Positions 1 through 7,501 of a DNA stretch of 25,708 nucleotides are shown here, in pieces (positions within the stretch are counted from its first letter, which is position 1; each line of letters opens with the position of its first letter). Source of the stretch: a virus; the IMG/VR virus record IMGVR_UViG_3300012954_000063, positions 1-25,708 of that record; one strand, 5' to 3'. The translations under genes and the position numbers were made by a program. The notes below the pieces were generated by a model, which saw only the letters and a program-made list of their open reading frames with translations, did not search any database and was not told the origin of the DNA.

Positions 1-1
1 G

Positions 2-973
2 TTAAGAGAAGAGTTTGCACAGAGATATGAGAATGATAAGTCACAGATTGTTGAAGCAATGGACAACATGATGTCAGATGCATTGAAGAAAGAAATTTCA
101 GAATTTGCAGAAGACAAAGCAAAAGTTGTTAAAGAAAGAGTTGCTTATAAAACAGCAGTAGGTGAGCATTCAAATATGCTGTCTAAATTCATTACCGACG
201 CTTTAGTAAAAGAAGTGAAGGAACTTAGAGAAGATAGAGATAATCTCAAAGGTCAATTTACAAAGTTGGAAGACTTTGTAGTCAGACAACTCTCCAAAGA
301 GTTAACTGAGTTTGCACAAGACAAAGCAGATCTTGTTGAGAAGAAAGTACAATTAGTTGCAGAAGGTCGTAAACTGATCGATGAAACTAAAGCGGCTTTC
401 ATCAAAAGAGCGGCAGGTATTGTGGAAAATACAGTTAGTTCAACACTGAAAAACGAAATGTCAGCACTTAAAGAAGACATCAAAGTTGCTAAAGAAAACA
501 ACTTTGGTAGAAAAGTGTTCGAAGCGTTTGCAGGTGAATACATGAGTTCTTACCTCAACGAAGGTGGGGAAATTCGTAATTTGCAACAGCAAATTGCAGA
601 TCAGCAAAAAGCAGTTTCCGAACAGGAAGCGGCTCTAGAGCAAAAAGACGCTGATATCAAAGCAACAGAGACTAAACTTAAGATAGCAGAAGACAAGATT
701 GTTAGAGAAAAAACTCTATCAGAGCTTGTAGATTCACTATCAAAAGACAAACGTCAAGTTATGGTTGAATTGTTAGAATCAGTACAAACAGCGAACTTGA
801 AAAAACAGTTCGAAAAATATCTACCAGCGGTACTAAATGAAGATGTTAAGTCAGACGATGACAAAACAATCATCACTGAGCACACTGGAGATAGAAATAC
901 AAATATTGATGATAACGATTCAATTAATGCAGATATCGTTAATATTAAAAGACTAGCAGGGTTAAGGAGTTAA
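2..973 (+). CDS. 22: Prohead core scaffold protein, gp22-like (5' end outside window)
   Basis: The reading frame is open from base 2 without a start, so the gene begins upstream; 323 codons are visible and the first ATG (59) is probably internal. The protein is charged, almost wholly helical in appearance and rich in Lys, Glu and Gln heptads, as expected for a coiled-coil scaffold. It lies directly before the capsid gene, the place of gp22 in T4, where the scaffold shapes the prohead and is then degraded by the gp21 protease. It holds possible gp21 sites of the (L/I)xE type, for example YLNE|G near 560 and LLE|S near 778. It ends in the motif IKRLAGLRS, which recurs in related form in two other proteins of the window. 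Its last codons contain the AAGGAG ribosome site of the capsid gene. The role rests on composition and position, not on strong residue identity. Confidence 0.75.
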   Translation, partial: LREEFAQRYENDKSQIVEAMDNMMSDALKKEISEFAEDKAKVVKERVAYKTAVGEHSNMLSKFITDALVKEVKELREDRDNLKGQFTKLEDFVVRQLSKELTEFAQDKADLVEKKVQLVAEGRKLIDETKAAFIKRAAGIVENTVSSTLKNEMSALKEDIKVAKENNFGRKVFEAFAGEYMSSYLNEGGEIRNLQQQIADQQKAVSEQEAALEQKDADIKATETKLKIAEDKIVREKTLSELVDSLSKDKRQVMVELLESVQTANLKKQFEKYLPAVLNEDVKSDDDKTIITEHTGDRNTNIDDNDSINADIVNIKRLAGLRS

Positions 974-978
974 ACACT

Positions 979-2157
979 ATGTCAGACAAAACGTTAACAG
1001 AAAATTGGACAGACACTAAATCCGCTCTTCTTGAAGGTTTAAACGGTCAGAAAAAAGAAACTATGAGTGCAATCTTAGAGAACACTCAACAGTACTTGGC
1101 AGAGGCCGCTTCAGCAGGAGCAACAGGTGCCGGCAACGTTGCCGCACTTAACAAAGTGATTCTTCCAGTAATTAGAAGGGTTATGCCTACAGTTATCGCT
1201 AACGAAATCGTTGGTGTACAACCTATGACAGGCCCAGTGGGACAAATCCACACATTAAGAGTTAGATACGCCGATTCGGCTAACGGTATTACAGCAGGTC
1301 AAGAAGCACTTTCACCGGCTGGTATCGCTAGAGGTTATTCAGGTGATGACTCTTCAACTGGTACAACAGCAGATACTACTTCTTCAAAAGAAGGTACTGC
1401 GGGTAACAGACTATCAATTCAAATCTTAAAGCAAACTGTTGAAGCTAAGACAAGAAAACTATCAGCAAGATGGACATTCGAGTCGGCTCAAGATGCTAAC
1501 GCAATGCACGGTTTGGACGTAGAAGCAGAAGTAATGGCGGCACTAGCACAAGAAATTACAGCTGAGATCGATCAAGAGATCATCGGTTCACTAATTTCAT
1601 TAGCAGGTACAGCCGGCGCGGCATACGACCAAGCAGGTGTGTCAGGTCAAGCAACATTCGTTGGAGATCAACACGCGGCATTGGCAGTATTAATCAACAG
1701 AGAAGCAAATAGAATTGCACAAAGAACAAGAAGAGGCGCAGGTAACTATGCTGTTATGTCTCCAACTGCTCTTACAATTCTACAATCAGCGACAACTTCA
1801 GCGTTCGCAAGAACAACTGAAGGTACATTTGAAGCACCAACAAATACTAAATTTGTAGGTACACTTAACGGTGCAATGAGAGTTTACGTAAACTCTTACG
1901 CTTCAGATACTACATCAGTACTGATTGGATACAAAGGTCCAGGTGAAGTAGATGCCGCGGCATTCTACTGTCCATACATTCCTCTAATGTCATCAGGCGT
2001 TGTGATTGATCCATCAACTTTCGAACCAGTAGTGTCATTTATGACAAGATACGGTTACGTAGAGTTGAACAACACAGCATCTTCATTAGGTAATGCAGGT
2101 GACTACGTATCAACTATTGATATGAACACTCACTCAGCTAACTTGAGCTTCATCTAA
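979..2157 (+). CDS. 23: Major capsid protein gp23
   Basis: This 392-aa protein forms the hexamers of the head shell. Residues about 60-95 match the conserved gp23 segment: VILPVIRRVMPTVIA, then GVQPMTGP and a following LRVRY. The N-terminus carries YLAE|AAS at residues 39-45, a match to the gp21 prohead-protease consensus (L/I)xE|A, so residues 1-42 are the probable removed propeptide; LLE|G at 17-20 is a second candidate. An AAGGAG site lies 11 bases before the ATG, inside the end of the scaffold gene, and the two genes are 5 bases apart, so they are likely translated together. A strong intrinsic terminator follows. At 392 aa it is clearly shorter than T4 gp23 (521 aa), so T4's insertion domain is probably reduced or absent. 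Confidence 0.97.
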   Translation: MSDKTLTENWTDTKSALLEGLNGQKKETMSAILENTQQYLAEAASAGATGAGNVAALNKVILPVIRRVMPTVIANEIVGVQPMTGPVGQIHTLRVRYADSANGITAGQEALSPAGIARGYSGDDSSTGTTADTTSSKEGTAGNRLSIQILKQTVEAKTRKLSARWTFESAQDANAMHGLDVEAEVMAALAQEITAEIDQEIIGSLISLAGTAGAAYDQAGVSGQATFVGDQHAALAVLINREANRIAQRTRRGAGNYAVMSPTALTILQSATTSAFARTTEGTFEAPTNTKFVGTLNGAMRVYVNSYASDTTSVLIGYKGPGEVDAAAFYCPYIPLMSSGVVIDPSTFEPVVSFMTRYGYVELNNTASSLGNAGDYVSTIDMNTHSANLSFI

Positions 2158-2187
2158 GCCCTAAGTTATTTGAGTATCAAATACACT

Positions 2188-2220
2188 AAACGCCCGGCTT
2201 TACGTCGGGCGTTTTCTTTT
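2188..2220 (+). terminator. Intrinsic terminator after gp23
   Basis: ACGCCCGGC and GTCGGGCGT form a GC-rich hairpin (arms about 2190-2198 and 2204-2212, including one G-T pair), flanked by an A-run before and TTTTCTTTT after. It starts some 30 bases after the capsid stop codon and would end a very abundant transcript. Confidence 0.9.
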
Positions 2221-2231
2221 GTGCTTTGGAA

Positions 2232-2238
2232 ATAAATA
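2232..2238 (+). promoter_or_regulatory. Late promoter box ATAAATA
   Basis: ATAAATA matches the T4-type late box read by the gp55 sigma factor. It lies just behind the gp23 terminator and 8 bases before the ATG at 2247, with no ribosome site between, so any leader would be only about 3 bases long. Confidence 0.6.
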
Positions 2239-2246
2239 ACAGTAGC

Positions 2247-2486
2247 ATGAAAATTCTAGAAATTATATCTAAAGAAAATATTGGTCCAGCACCAAAAGAC
2301 GTGTGTAGATCTGGTACGCCAGATGACAAATTACCTGCGTCATGGCTCGCTTCATGTAGAAGTCAAGGTTTGAGATCTAGAGATTCTGATAAAGATCACA
2401 AATATGACGGCAAGAGACAAAAAGTAGGAAATGCAACAGTAAAAGGCAAGAAGTATGGTGGCCCACTTCCTGACTATTCTGATTAA
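2247..2486 (+). CDS. Small basic conserved phage protein, function unknown
   Basis: A 79-aa protein starting at ATG 2247; an in-frame TTG at 2226 would add seven residues but lies in front of the late-promoter box and is rejected. The first ten residues are hydrophobic and helical (MKILEIISK). From about residue 28 it is rich in Lys, Arg, Ser and Gly, with LPASWLASCRSQGLRSR in the middle and KGKKYGGPLPDYSD at the end. I know this sort of short basic protein as a recurring hypothetical in marine T4-like phages but know no function for it. Two Cys residues (about 20 and 36) are too few for a classical zinc ribbon. It has its own promoter box and stands between the head and fibre genes. The charge suggests DNA or RNA contact, but that is inference. 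Confidence 0.75.
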   Translation: MKILEIISKENIGPAPKDVCRSGTPDDKLPASWLASCRSQGLRSRDSDKDHKYDGKRQKVGNATVKGKKYGGPLPDYSD

Positions 2487-2502
2487 ACTATAAGTCTTTT
2501 TG

Positions 2503-2509
2503 CTAAATA
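2503..2509 (+). promoter_or_regulatory. Late promoter box CTAAATA for the fibre-like gene
   Basis: CTAAATA ends 19 bases before the ATG at 2529. With T4 spacing the mRNA would begin at about 2515, directly on the AGGAG ribosome site (2515-2519), giving a leader of about 14 bases. Confidence 0.65.
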
Positions 2510-2528
2510 TTATTAGGAGCAGAGCATA

Positions 2529-5009
2529 ATGGCAGGAAAAACTACAAGACGTACTTCAAATGAATTTGAGTTTAAGAACTCAGTTATATTTGCGGACACA
2601 AATACGGTCGTAACATCAACAAATTTAACAACTAATGATCCAGTCATTGCGGTAAACTCAGGAAACACTGCTGTACCTACAGGAGGATCAGGACTTGAAG
2701 TTACAACATCAGGAACTAATCCGTCAATAATTTATACTCCAGCCAACAGCGGTAAATGGAGTCTTACTGAAGCGGCAAACATAGACTTTTCAGGAGCGAA
2801 CTTATTAAATTTCTCAGTATCAAATCTAACAAATTTGACAGTGACAAATTTCATTTCCAATAATGTTGATATAGGCGGCGGCGCGATAGATGGAACACCA
2901 ATTGGTGCCACGGCCGCGGCAACAGGAACCTTCACAGATTTAACTGCAACAGGAACAGTTGATTTAGGAACTTTTTCCGGTAATGAATTTACTGGTAACG
3001 TTACTGGTAACGTACACGCACAAGATACTTCAGTAATGGTTAATTCAAATACAAAAACTTTCACTGGTGATCTAACAGGTGCAGTAACAGGAGACGTTAC
3101 AGGAGATGTTAAGGCAACAAATGCCACGATTGTTTTACAGAATGGTACTAACGGCACAGATGCATCTTTCAGAGGTAACATATTAAGTTCAGATGGGCTT
3201 TCAACAGTTTTAAATGTTTCAACAGCAACACCAGTGTTAACAGGTAACGTTACTGGTAGGGTTTCAACTTTAGATAATCACAGCACAGCCACTTTGCAAG
3301 AAGACCCTAGTGCAACAGTATCAAGTGGTACTATGTACTACACAGATGCTAGAGTAGACACAAGAATTAATTCAACATCAATTAATGCATTATCAGACGT
3401 TAACACATCAGGTATTACAAACGACCAAGTATTAATTTGGAATACAAGCAACAGCAGATTCCAACCAGGTGCGTTAGGACATTCAGTTTCAAACCTACAG
3501 ACAGATAATGACACGGCAACAGCCGCAGTTACAGGTGCTACCTTAAATGCGAATCCAGCCAGTGGTTTAACAGTTTCAATAACGCCAGGTAGTGCAACAA
3601 ACAGAATTACGATAAGATCATTGATCAGATACACAACAAGTTCGACAAGTTCAACGAATATATTTGTACAACTTTGGAGAGACAAAGGTACGGGATCTGA
3701 ACTATTACTTGCAGAAAGAAAGATAACTGAAAACTCTTCTTCAGCATCACAAAGACAGACAAACTTTAATTTATTTGACACACCTGGAACAGGTGCACAC
3801 ACTTACGCAATATACTATGATGCAGACAACAACGATGGCACACTAACACCAAACCCAGCTTATTCAACAGGTGGCGCATCACAGAATTACATTGTAGCAG
3901 AAGAATTATTAGTACAGTCAGACATATTAACTGAAATGGTACAAGACACATCACCGCAATTAGGTGGTACTTTAGACGCAAATAACTTCGGTATAAACAT
4001 GGGATCAGGCTCAGTCACTGTTACTGGACTACCTAACCCATCAAACGCCACAGACGCCGCTAACAAGCAGTGGGTAGAAGCCCAAGTGGCAACAGCAAAC
4101 GAATTAAGTGAGCTGACAGATGTCGATCTAACAGGTGTAACAACAGGAAGTATTTTAAAATACGGTGGTGCAGGTTGGATAGTATCACAAGGTTTTGAAG
4201 AATTAACAGAAGTTGTAGAAGACACATCACCGCAACTTGGTGGTGCGTTAGATCTTAACTCACAGAATATCACAGGTACTGGTAGTATCAATATCACAGG
4301 TAACGCTGACTTTACAGGAAACGTTACGTTAGGTGGTAACTTGACTGTAAATGGTACGACTACAACTATTGACGTAACAACACTAGAAGTTGATGACCCA
4401 CTTATCTACTTAAACAGAAATGCAAGTGATAACGCTAACAACACAACAGATTCAGGCATACTAGTTGAAAGAGGATCTTCAGAAGATCACGCTGGTATGA
4501 TATGGGATGAGTCAGCAGATGAGTTTAGATTTTTTACTTCTCCAAGTATCACTGCCGCAACAACAGTTGTGTCAGGAATGGTATCAGCAGACATCAGAGC
4601 GGCTACGGCTCATGTTACAGCAACACAGGCCCAGTACGCTGACTTGGCTGAGCTCTACACAGCAGACGCAGATTATGAACCAGGTACAGTTATGATATTT
4701 GGTGGTGACGCAGAAGTTACACAATCAATGAAATCTATGGATCACAGAATTGCTGGAGTAGTATCAACTGATCCTGCTTACTTGATGAACAAAGATCAAA
4801 AAGGTAAAACTGTAGCAGTAGCTCTTAGAGGTAAAGTTCCTGTAAGTGTTATAGGACCGGTTAAAAAAGGTGACCTGATTGTTACAAGTGACGAGCCAGG
4901 TGTTGGACAAGCACACGCAGGTGTTACAAATTGTGTTTATGTTATTGGAAGATGTATCGAAGATGACGACACAGAAAATTTAGTAAGACTGATTAATTGT
5001 GTAGTTTAA
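2529..5009 (+). CDS. Fibre-like virion appendage protein with C-terminal chaperone-like domain
   Basis: This 826-aa protein is rich in Thr, Asn, Gly, Ser and Val. Its first third contains the short-period pattern TGNVTGNV / TGDLTGAVTGDVTGDV, typical of beta-helical or trimeric fibre shafts in marine phages. A middle segment (residues about 310-450) resembles a beta-sandwich. A unit beginning DTSPQLGG occurs twice (DNA 3944 and 4220, near-identical over 16 bases), followed by the TLGGNLTVNGTTTTI type of repeat. The last 130 residues start ADLAELYTADADYEPGTV and continue with RIAGVVSTDPAYLM and a GKVPVSVIGPVKKGD segment; this resembles the compact C-terminal domains that assist fibre trimerisation (Peptidase_G2-like), a weak assignment. 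It has an AGGAG site and its own late box. A host-contacting tail or head fibre is likely; which particle part it belongs to cannot be told. Confidence 0.75.
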   Translation: MAGKTTRRTSNEFEFKNSVIFADTNTVVTSTNLTTNDPVIAVNSGNTAVPTGGSGLEVTTSGTNPSIIYTPANSGKWSLTEAANIDFSGANLLNFSVSNLTNLTVTNFISNNVDIGGGAIDGTPIGATAAATGTFTDLTATGTVDLGTFSGNEFTGNVTGNVHAQDTSVMVNSNTKTFTGDLTGAVTGDVTGDVKATNATIVLQNGTNGTDASFRGNILSSDGLSTVLNVSTATPVLTGNVTGRVSTLDNHSTATLQEDPSATVSSGTMYYTDARVDTRINSTSINALSDVNTSGITNDQVLIWNTSNSRFQPGALGHSVSNLQTDNDTATAAVTGATLNANPASGLTVSITPGSATNRITIRSLIRYTTSSTSSTNIFVQLWRDKGTGSELLLAERKITENSSSASQRQTNFNLFDTPGTGAHTYAIYYDADNNDGTLTPNPAYSTGGASQNYIVAEELLVQSDILTEMVQDTSPQLGGTLDANNFGINMGSGSVTVTGLPNPSNATDAANKQWVEAQVATANELSELTDVDLTGVTTGSILKYGGAGWIVSQGFEELTEVVEDTSPQLGGALDLNSQNITGTGSINITGNADFTGNVTLGGNLTVNGTTTTIDVTTLEVDDPLIYLNRNASDNANNTTDSGILVERGSSEDHAGMIWDESADEFRFFTSPSITAATTVVSGMVSADIRAATAHVTATQAQYADLAELYTADADYEPGTVMIFGGDAEVTQSMKSMDHRIAGVVSTDPAYLMNKDQKGKTVAVALRGKVPVSVIGPVKKGDLIVTSDEPGVGQAHAGVTNCVYVIGRCIEDDDTENLVRLINCVV

Positions 5010-5671
5010 TCATATTTAGATTTAATATCATTTACTTTTCTATAAAATTTATCAAAAACATTTAACTGTTTTTTCATATCTTTTAACATCTCTTGGGTAT
5101 GATAATAACTGATAGGCATACTAAAAAATTTGTATCTTTTGCTTAAATTATTAAATTTTTCTTCAATGTTTGATAAGTTTCCGATGTCAACTTCGACTGC
5201 CTTAAACAAAGCACGATACCATTTTTCATCTTTAAATTTTTCTTTTACTTGTTCGTGATCATAATCACCAGAGTTGTAATTTATATTAATCTCTAATATT
5301 TCAAAATATAATGCTCTTACAGGATTAATATCTTTCCTATATTTTTTCATAATAGATTTTATAGCAAACGAAATATTTCTTGTCATTAAATTGTTAACAA
5401 CAACATAATAAGCATCTTCAATATCGTATCTTAATTGTAAATCAATTTCTGAATTGTTATTGGAATGTTTATAATATGCGTCAACTAGTACAGCATATAA
5501 TTCTTTCATTTCAGCACGACTCATTCCGTCACAGAAAGAGTAAAACTTCTTTTTAGTAATATTATTTTTATTTAGATAGTCTATAATAAAATTACTAATA
5601 GTTTTGTTTTTTTCAAATTCTCTCAAGTCTTTCATCATTCTGACTTGGTTGATATGGTAAACCTTGCTCAT
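5006..5671 (-). CDS. Hypothetical protein, helical and Lys/Asn/Tyr-rich
   Basis: I do not recognise this 221-aa protein. It is rich in Lys, Asn, Tyr and Phe, appears all-helical, and has no signal peptide or clear membrane segment. It is the last gene of the minus-strand block gp14, gp15, Nudix, this gene. Its own late-promoter box (TAAATA on the minus strand, 5678-5683) lies 6 bases before the ATG and contains the TAG stop of the Nudix gene. There is no Shine-Dalgarno site. Its stop codon shares the palindrome TTAA with the stop of the fibre-like gene on the other strand, so the two genes overlap tail to tail by four bases and no terminator hairpin separates them. Codon use is even more AT-rich than in the virion genes. 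Confidence 0.75.
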   Translation of the reverse strand: MSKVYHINQVRMMKDLREFEKNKTISNFIIDYLNKNNITKKKFYSFCDGMSRAEMKELYAVLVDAYYKHSNNNSEIDLQLRYDIEDAYYVVVNNLMTRNISFAIKSIMKKYRKDINPVRALYFEILEININYNSGDYDHEQVKEKFKDEKWYRALFKAVEVDIGNLSNIEEKFNNLSKRYKFFSMPISYYHTQEMLKDMKKQLNVFDKFYRKVNDIKSKYD

Positions 5672-5676
5672 GCTAA

Positions 5677-6108
5677 CTATTTACTGTTAGAAAAAGACTG
5701 ATATAACTTCTTTAATTTATTAATATTTTTTCTATTGTGTAGAGTTATTTTTGCACCATCGTGTAATGGTTTAGGATACTTTGCAATATCGACCCATGCG
5801 TATCCTGAGCTCTCATGATTCAATGTTGGTACAAATTCTTTTGGAGTCATTATTACATATGTGTAATACGTAAAACTTTTATCTTTTGAAATGTAAGTGT
5901 CTAATGGATTCAATCCTGACATAGGCGGAACAAAACCCATTTCTTCTTTTAATTCTCTACGTAATGCATCTAATGGATCTTCATTTTTTTCTAATTTGCC
6001 ACCCCAGAAACTCCAAGTATGAGGATACTTTACTCTACCACTTCTCAAGTTTAAAAGTATTCTTCCTGTACTTTGTGCTAAAAATGTTGATCCTACTGCC
6101 TTATACAT
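5677..6108 (-). CDS. Nudix hydrolase
   Basis: A 143-aa protein with a complete Nudix box, G37-x5-E43-x7-R51-E52-L-x-E55-E56-x-G58-F59, which binds the divalent metal and hydrolyses nucleoside diphosphates linked to another group. The length is that of a single-domain Nudix enzyme. The N-terminal strand (residues 2-22) and the SFWGGKLE entry into the box are typical. T4 has a Nudix enzyme, NudE, acting on ADP-ribose and Ap3A; whether this is its counterpart cannot be judged from sequence, and mRNA decapping or dNTP clean-up are equally possible. It lies 21 bases after gp15 and six bases before the next gene in the minus-strand block. A degenerate late box (TAAAATA, 6114-6120 in minus orientation) lies 5 bases before its ATG; no ribosome site is visible. 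Confidence 0.9.
   Translation of the reverse strand: MYKAVGSTFLAQSTGRILLNLRSGRVKYPHTWSFWGGKLEKNEDPLDALRRELKEEMGFVPPMSGLNPLDTYISKDKSFTYYTYVIMTPKEFVPTLNHESSGYAWVDIAKYPKPLHDGAKITLHNRKNINKLKKLYQSFSNSK
5678..5684 (-). promoter_or_regulatory. Late promoter box GTAAATA (minus strand)
   Basis: The minus-strand reading is GTAAATA followed by six bases and ATG. The box overlaps the stop codon of the Nudix gene. Predicted +1 falls within a base of the start codon. Confidence 0.55.
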
Positions 6109-6113
6109 ACTTC

Positions 6114-6120
6114 TATTTTA
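6114..6120 (-). promoter_or_regulatory. Possible degenerate late promoter box TAAAATA (minus strand)
   Basis: TAAAATA on the minus strand has the same 5-base spacing to the Nudix ATG as the perfect boxes elsewhere, but differs from TAAATA by an extra A. The spacing is the main reason to list it. Confidence 0.3.
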
Positions 6121-6129
6121 CTACGATTT

Positions 6130-7500
6130 TTAAGAAGATGCAAGTTCTAATTTCCAGAATCCGTTTTTATATTGACCTTGGTAACTATCAATCCACTGCG
6201 AGCCAGTCCAACGATACTGTATTCCTGTAGTCGTGTTAGTTACGTATTGTGTAGTTGATTGGTTTTCACTATCAAATGATACTGTCCATGCTGATCCGTT
6301 CCATTCTATTATATCATTTGCGTTTGCTTTTATTTTAAAGTATGAAGAGAATCCAGGACCTCCTATTGTTGTAGGATTAACAATCAAATATCTTTGTCCT
6401 GTAGCCGCCGCTGGTAATCCTTTACCCGGATACACTTGTTCTGGATCAATAATTTTTGTTACAGCCGATAATGTATTAGTTGGTAACGAGTCTGCGTCTA
6501 GTGTAAAAATTAATTTATTTTTATCAGTCGGATGGAACGCTAGAGTACCAAACACATCATTTGATGCATCTTCTGGATCGTCTGATTGCCTTAATATTAG
6601 TTTACTGATACCATCTTGTAATTCTCCGTACTGTTCTAAAAATTCTTTCCAATTTTCATTTTCGTTGGCCCCATATGCACCTAACAATGCAATTTGATTA
6701 CCAACTACACTTATCTGTGCATTCTCTGGCGTAATAATCTGTGTTGATATCTGTCCTGGAAAGTTTTCAAAGAAATCCATAAATCTTGGATCATAATCTA
6801 AATCATCAATTGAATCTGTGTTGTTAATTCTAGTAACAATTTGTTTAATGATAGATTGTTTTCTAACTTTAGCAGGAGGGTTAAGCCATATAGGTAAACT
6901 GAAAGTTAATGTACCTATGTCAAGTTGTGTGTCAACACCCTGTGGAACTGCTCTAGAACTCCAATTGATGTCAATAAGTTCTACGTTTGTTATGTTGGTC
7001 CAGTCTAAAGGATTATCATTCGCTTGTATCTCTACAGCAGGATTAAACAGAACTAGTATTTGTTCCATCAGTTGTAGTTTCTGATCTGTATTAGAACACC
7101 ATATGTCTACGGCCATATTTAAATTATATGGAACAGGCATATGACGTTCGACTGTATATGTATTACCTATTTCAGCTGAATATTCTTTTGAAGAGTTATC
7201 AAATTTTCTTTCATTAACTTGCACCTTATCAATTAATCTTGGTTCTTGTAATCTATCTCTTGCAATCTGTAAGTTTGTAATATATGCACTCATAAATGGT
7301 GCAGAGTTCATAACGTTCTCTGAACTGTGACGTAGTATATGTGCAACCATTCTACTCATGTCAGCATATCTAACAGGAACTCTTACGTAACTCTCACTGT
7401 CGCTGTTATTTTTTTTACCTGTTTGAATAGAGAAATCATCGAACAATCTTATGAATTGTAATATGTATCTTCTTATCTGTTGATCGTACCAGTATTGCAT
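6130..7500 (-). CDS. 15: Tail sheath terminator / stabiliser gp15
   Basis: gp15 forms the hexameric ring that caps the tail sheath and tube and joins the tail to the head. The N-terminus YWYDQQIRRYILQFIRLFDD, followed by a YVRVPVRYAD segment, lines up with T4 gp15 (YFYNSSFRRY, then FIRVPITYAS). The later segment with LMEQILVLFNPAVEIQ matches T4's VEQILPYFQPHF. At 456 aa it is much longer than T4 gp15 (272 aa). The excess is C-terminal, from about residue 240, and includes aromatic units ending EWNGSAWTV and YRWTGSQWIDS that look like surface beta modules. The start codon lies one base after the stop of gp14, so the two are translationally coupled; no separate promoter box is seen. Confidence 0.88.
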   Translation of the reverse strand: MQYWYDQQIRRYILQFIRLFDDFSIQTGKKNNSDSESYVRVPVRYADMSRMVAHILRHSSENVMNSAPFMSAYITNLQIARDRLQEPRLIDKVQVNERKFDNSSKEYSAEIGNTYTVERHMPVPYNLNMAVDIWCSNTDQKLQLMEQILVLFNPAVEIQANDNPLDWTNITNVELIDINWSSRAVPQGVDTQLDIGTLTFSLPIWLNPPAKVRKQSIIKQIVTRINNTDSIDDLDYDPRFMDFFENFPGQISTQIITPENAQISVVGNQIALLGAYGANENENWKEFLEQYGELQDGISKLILRQSDDPEDASNDVFGTLAFHPTDKNKLIFTLDADSLPTNTLSAVTKIIDPEQVYPGKGLPAAATGQRYLIVNPTTIGGPGFSSYFKIKANANDIIEWNGSAWTVSFDSENQSTTQYVTNTTTGIQYRWTGSQWIDSYQGQYKNGFWKLELASS

Positions 7501-7501
7501 A

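Noticed and set aside
2226-2228. TTG as start of the small basic protein (and TTG 8775 for gp13)
   Set aside because: Both lie upstream of a late box that sits shortly before a good ATG.
2980-3110. Direct repeats of the ACTGGTAACGT type as a CRISPR-like array
   Set aside because: The repeats are short, in frame, without unique spacers, and encode the TGNV pattern of the fibre shaft.
2732-3181. Long open frames opposite the fibre-like gene (also 3338-3802, 3766-3981 and 3887-4297)
   Set aside because: They lie antisense within a convincingly coding gene, have no ribosome site or promoter box, and mirror its repetitive Thr/Val codons.
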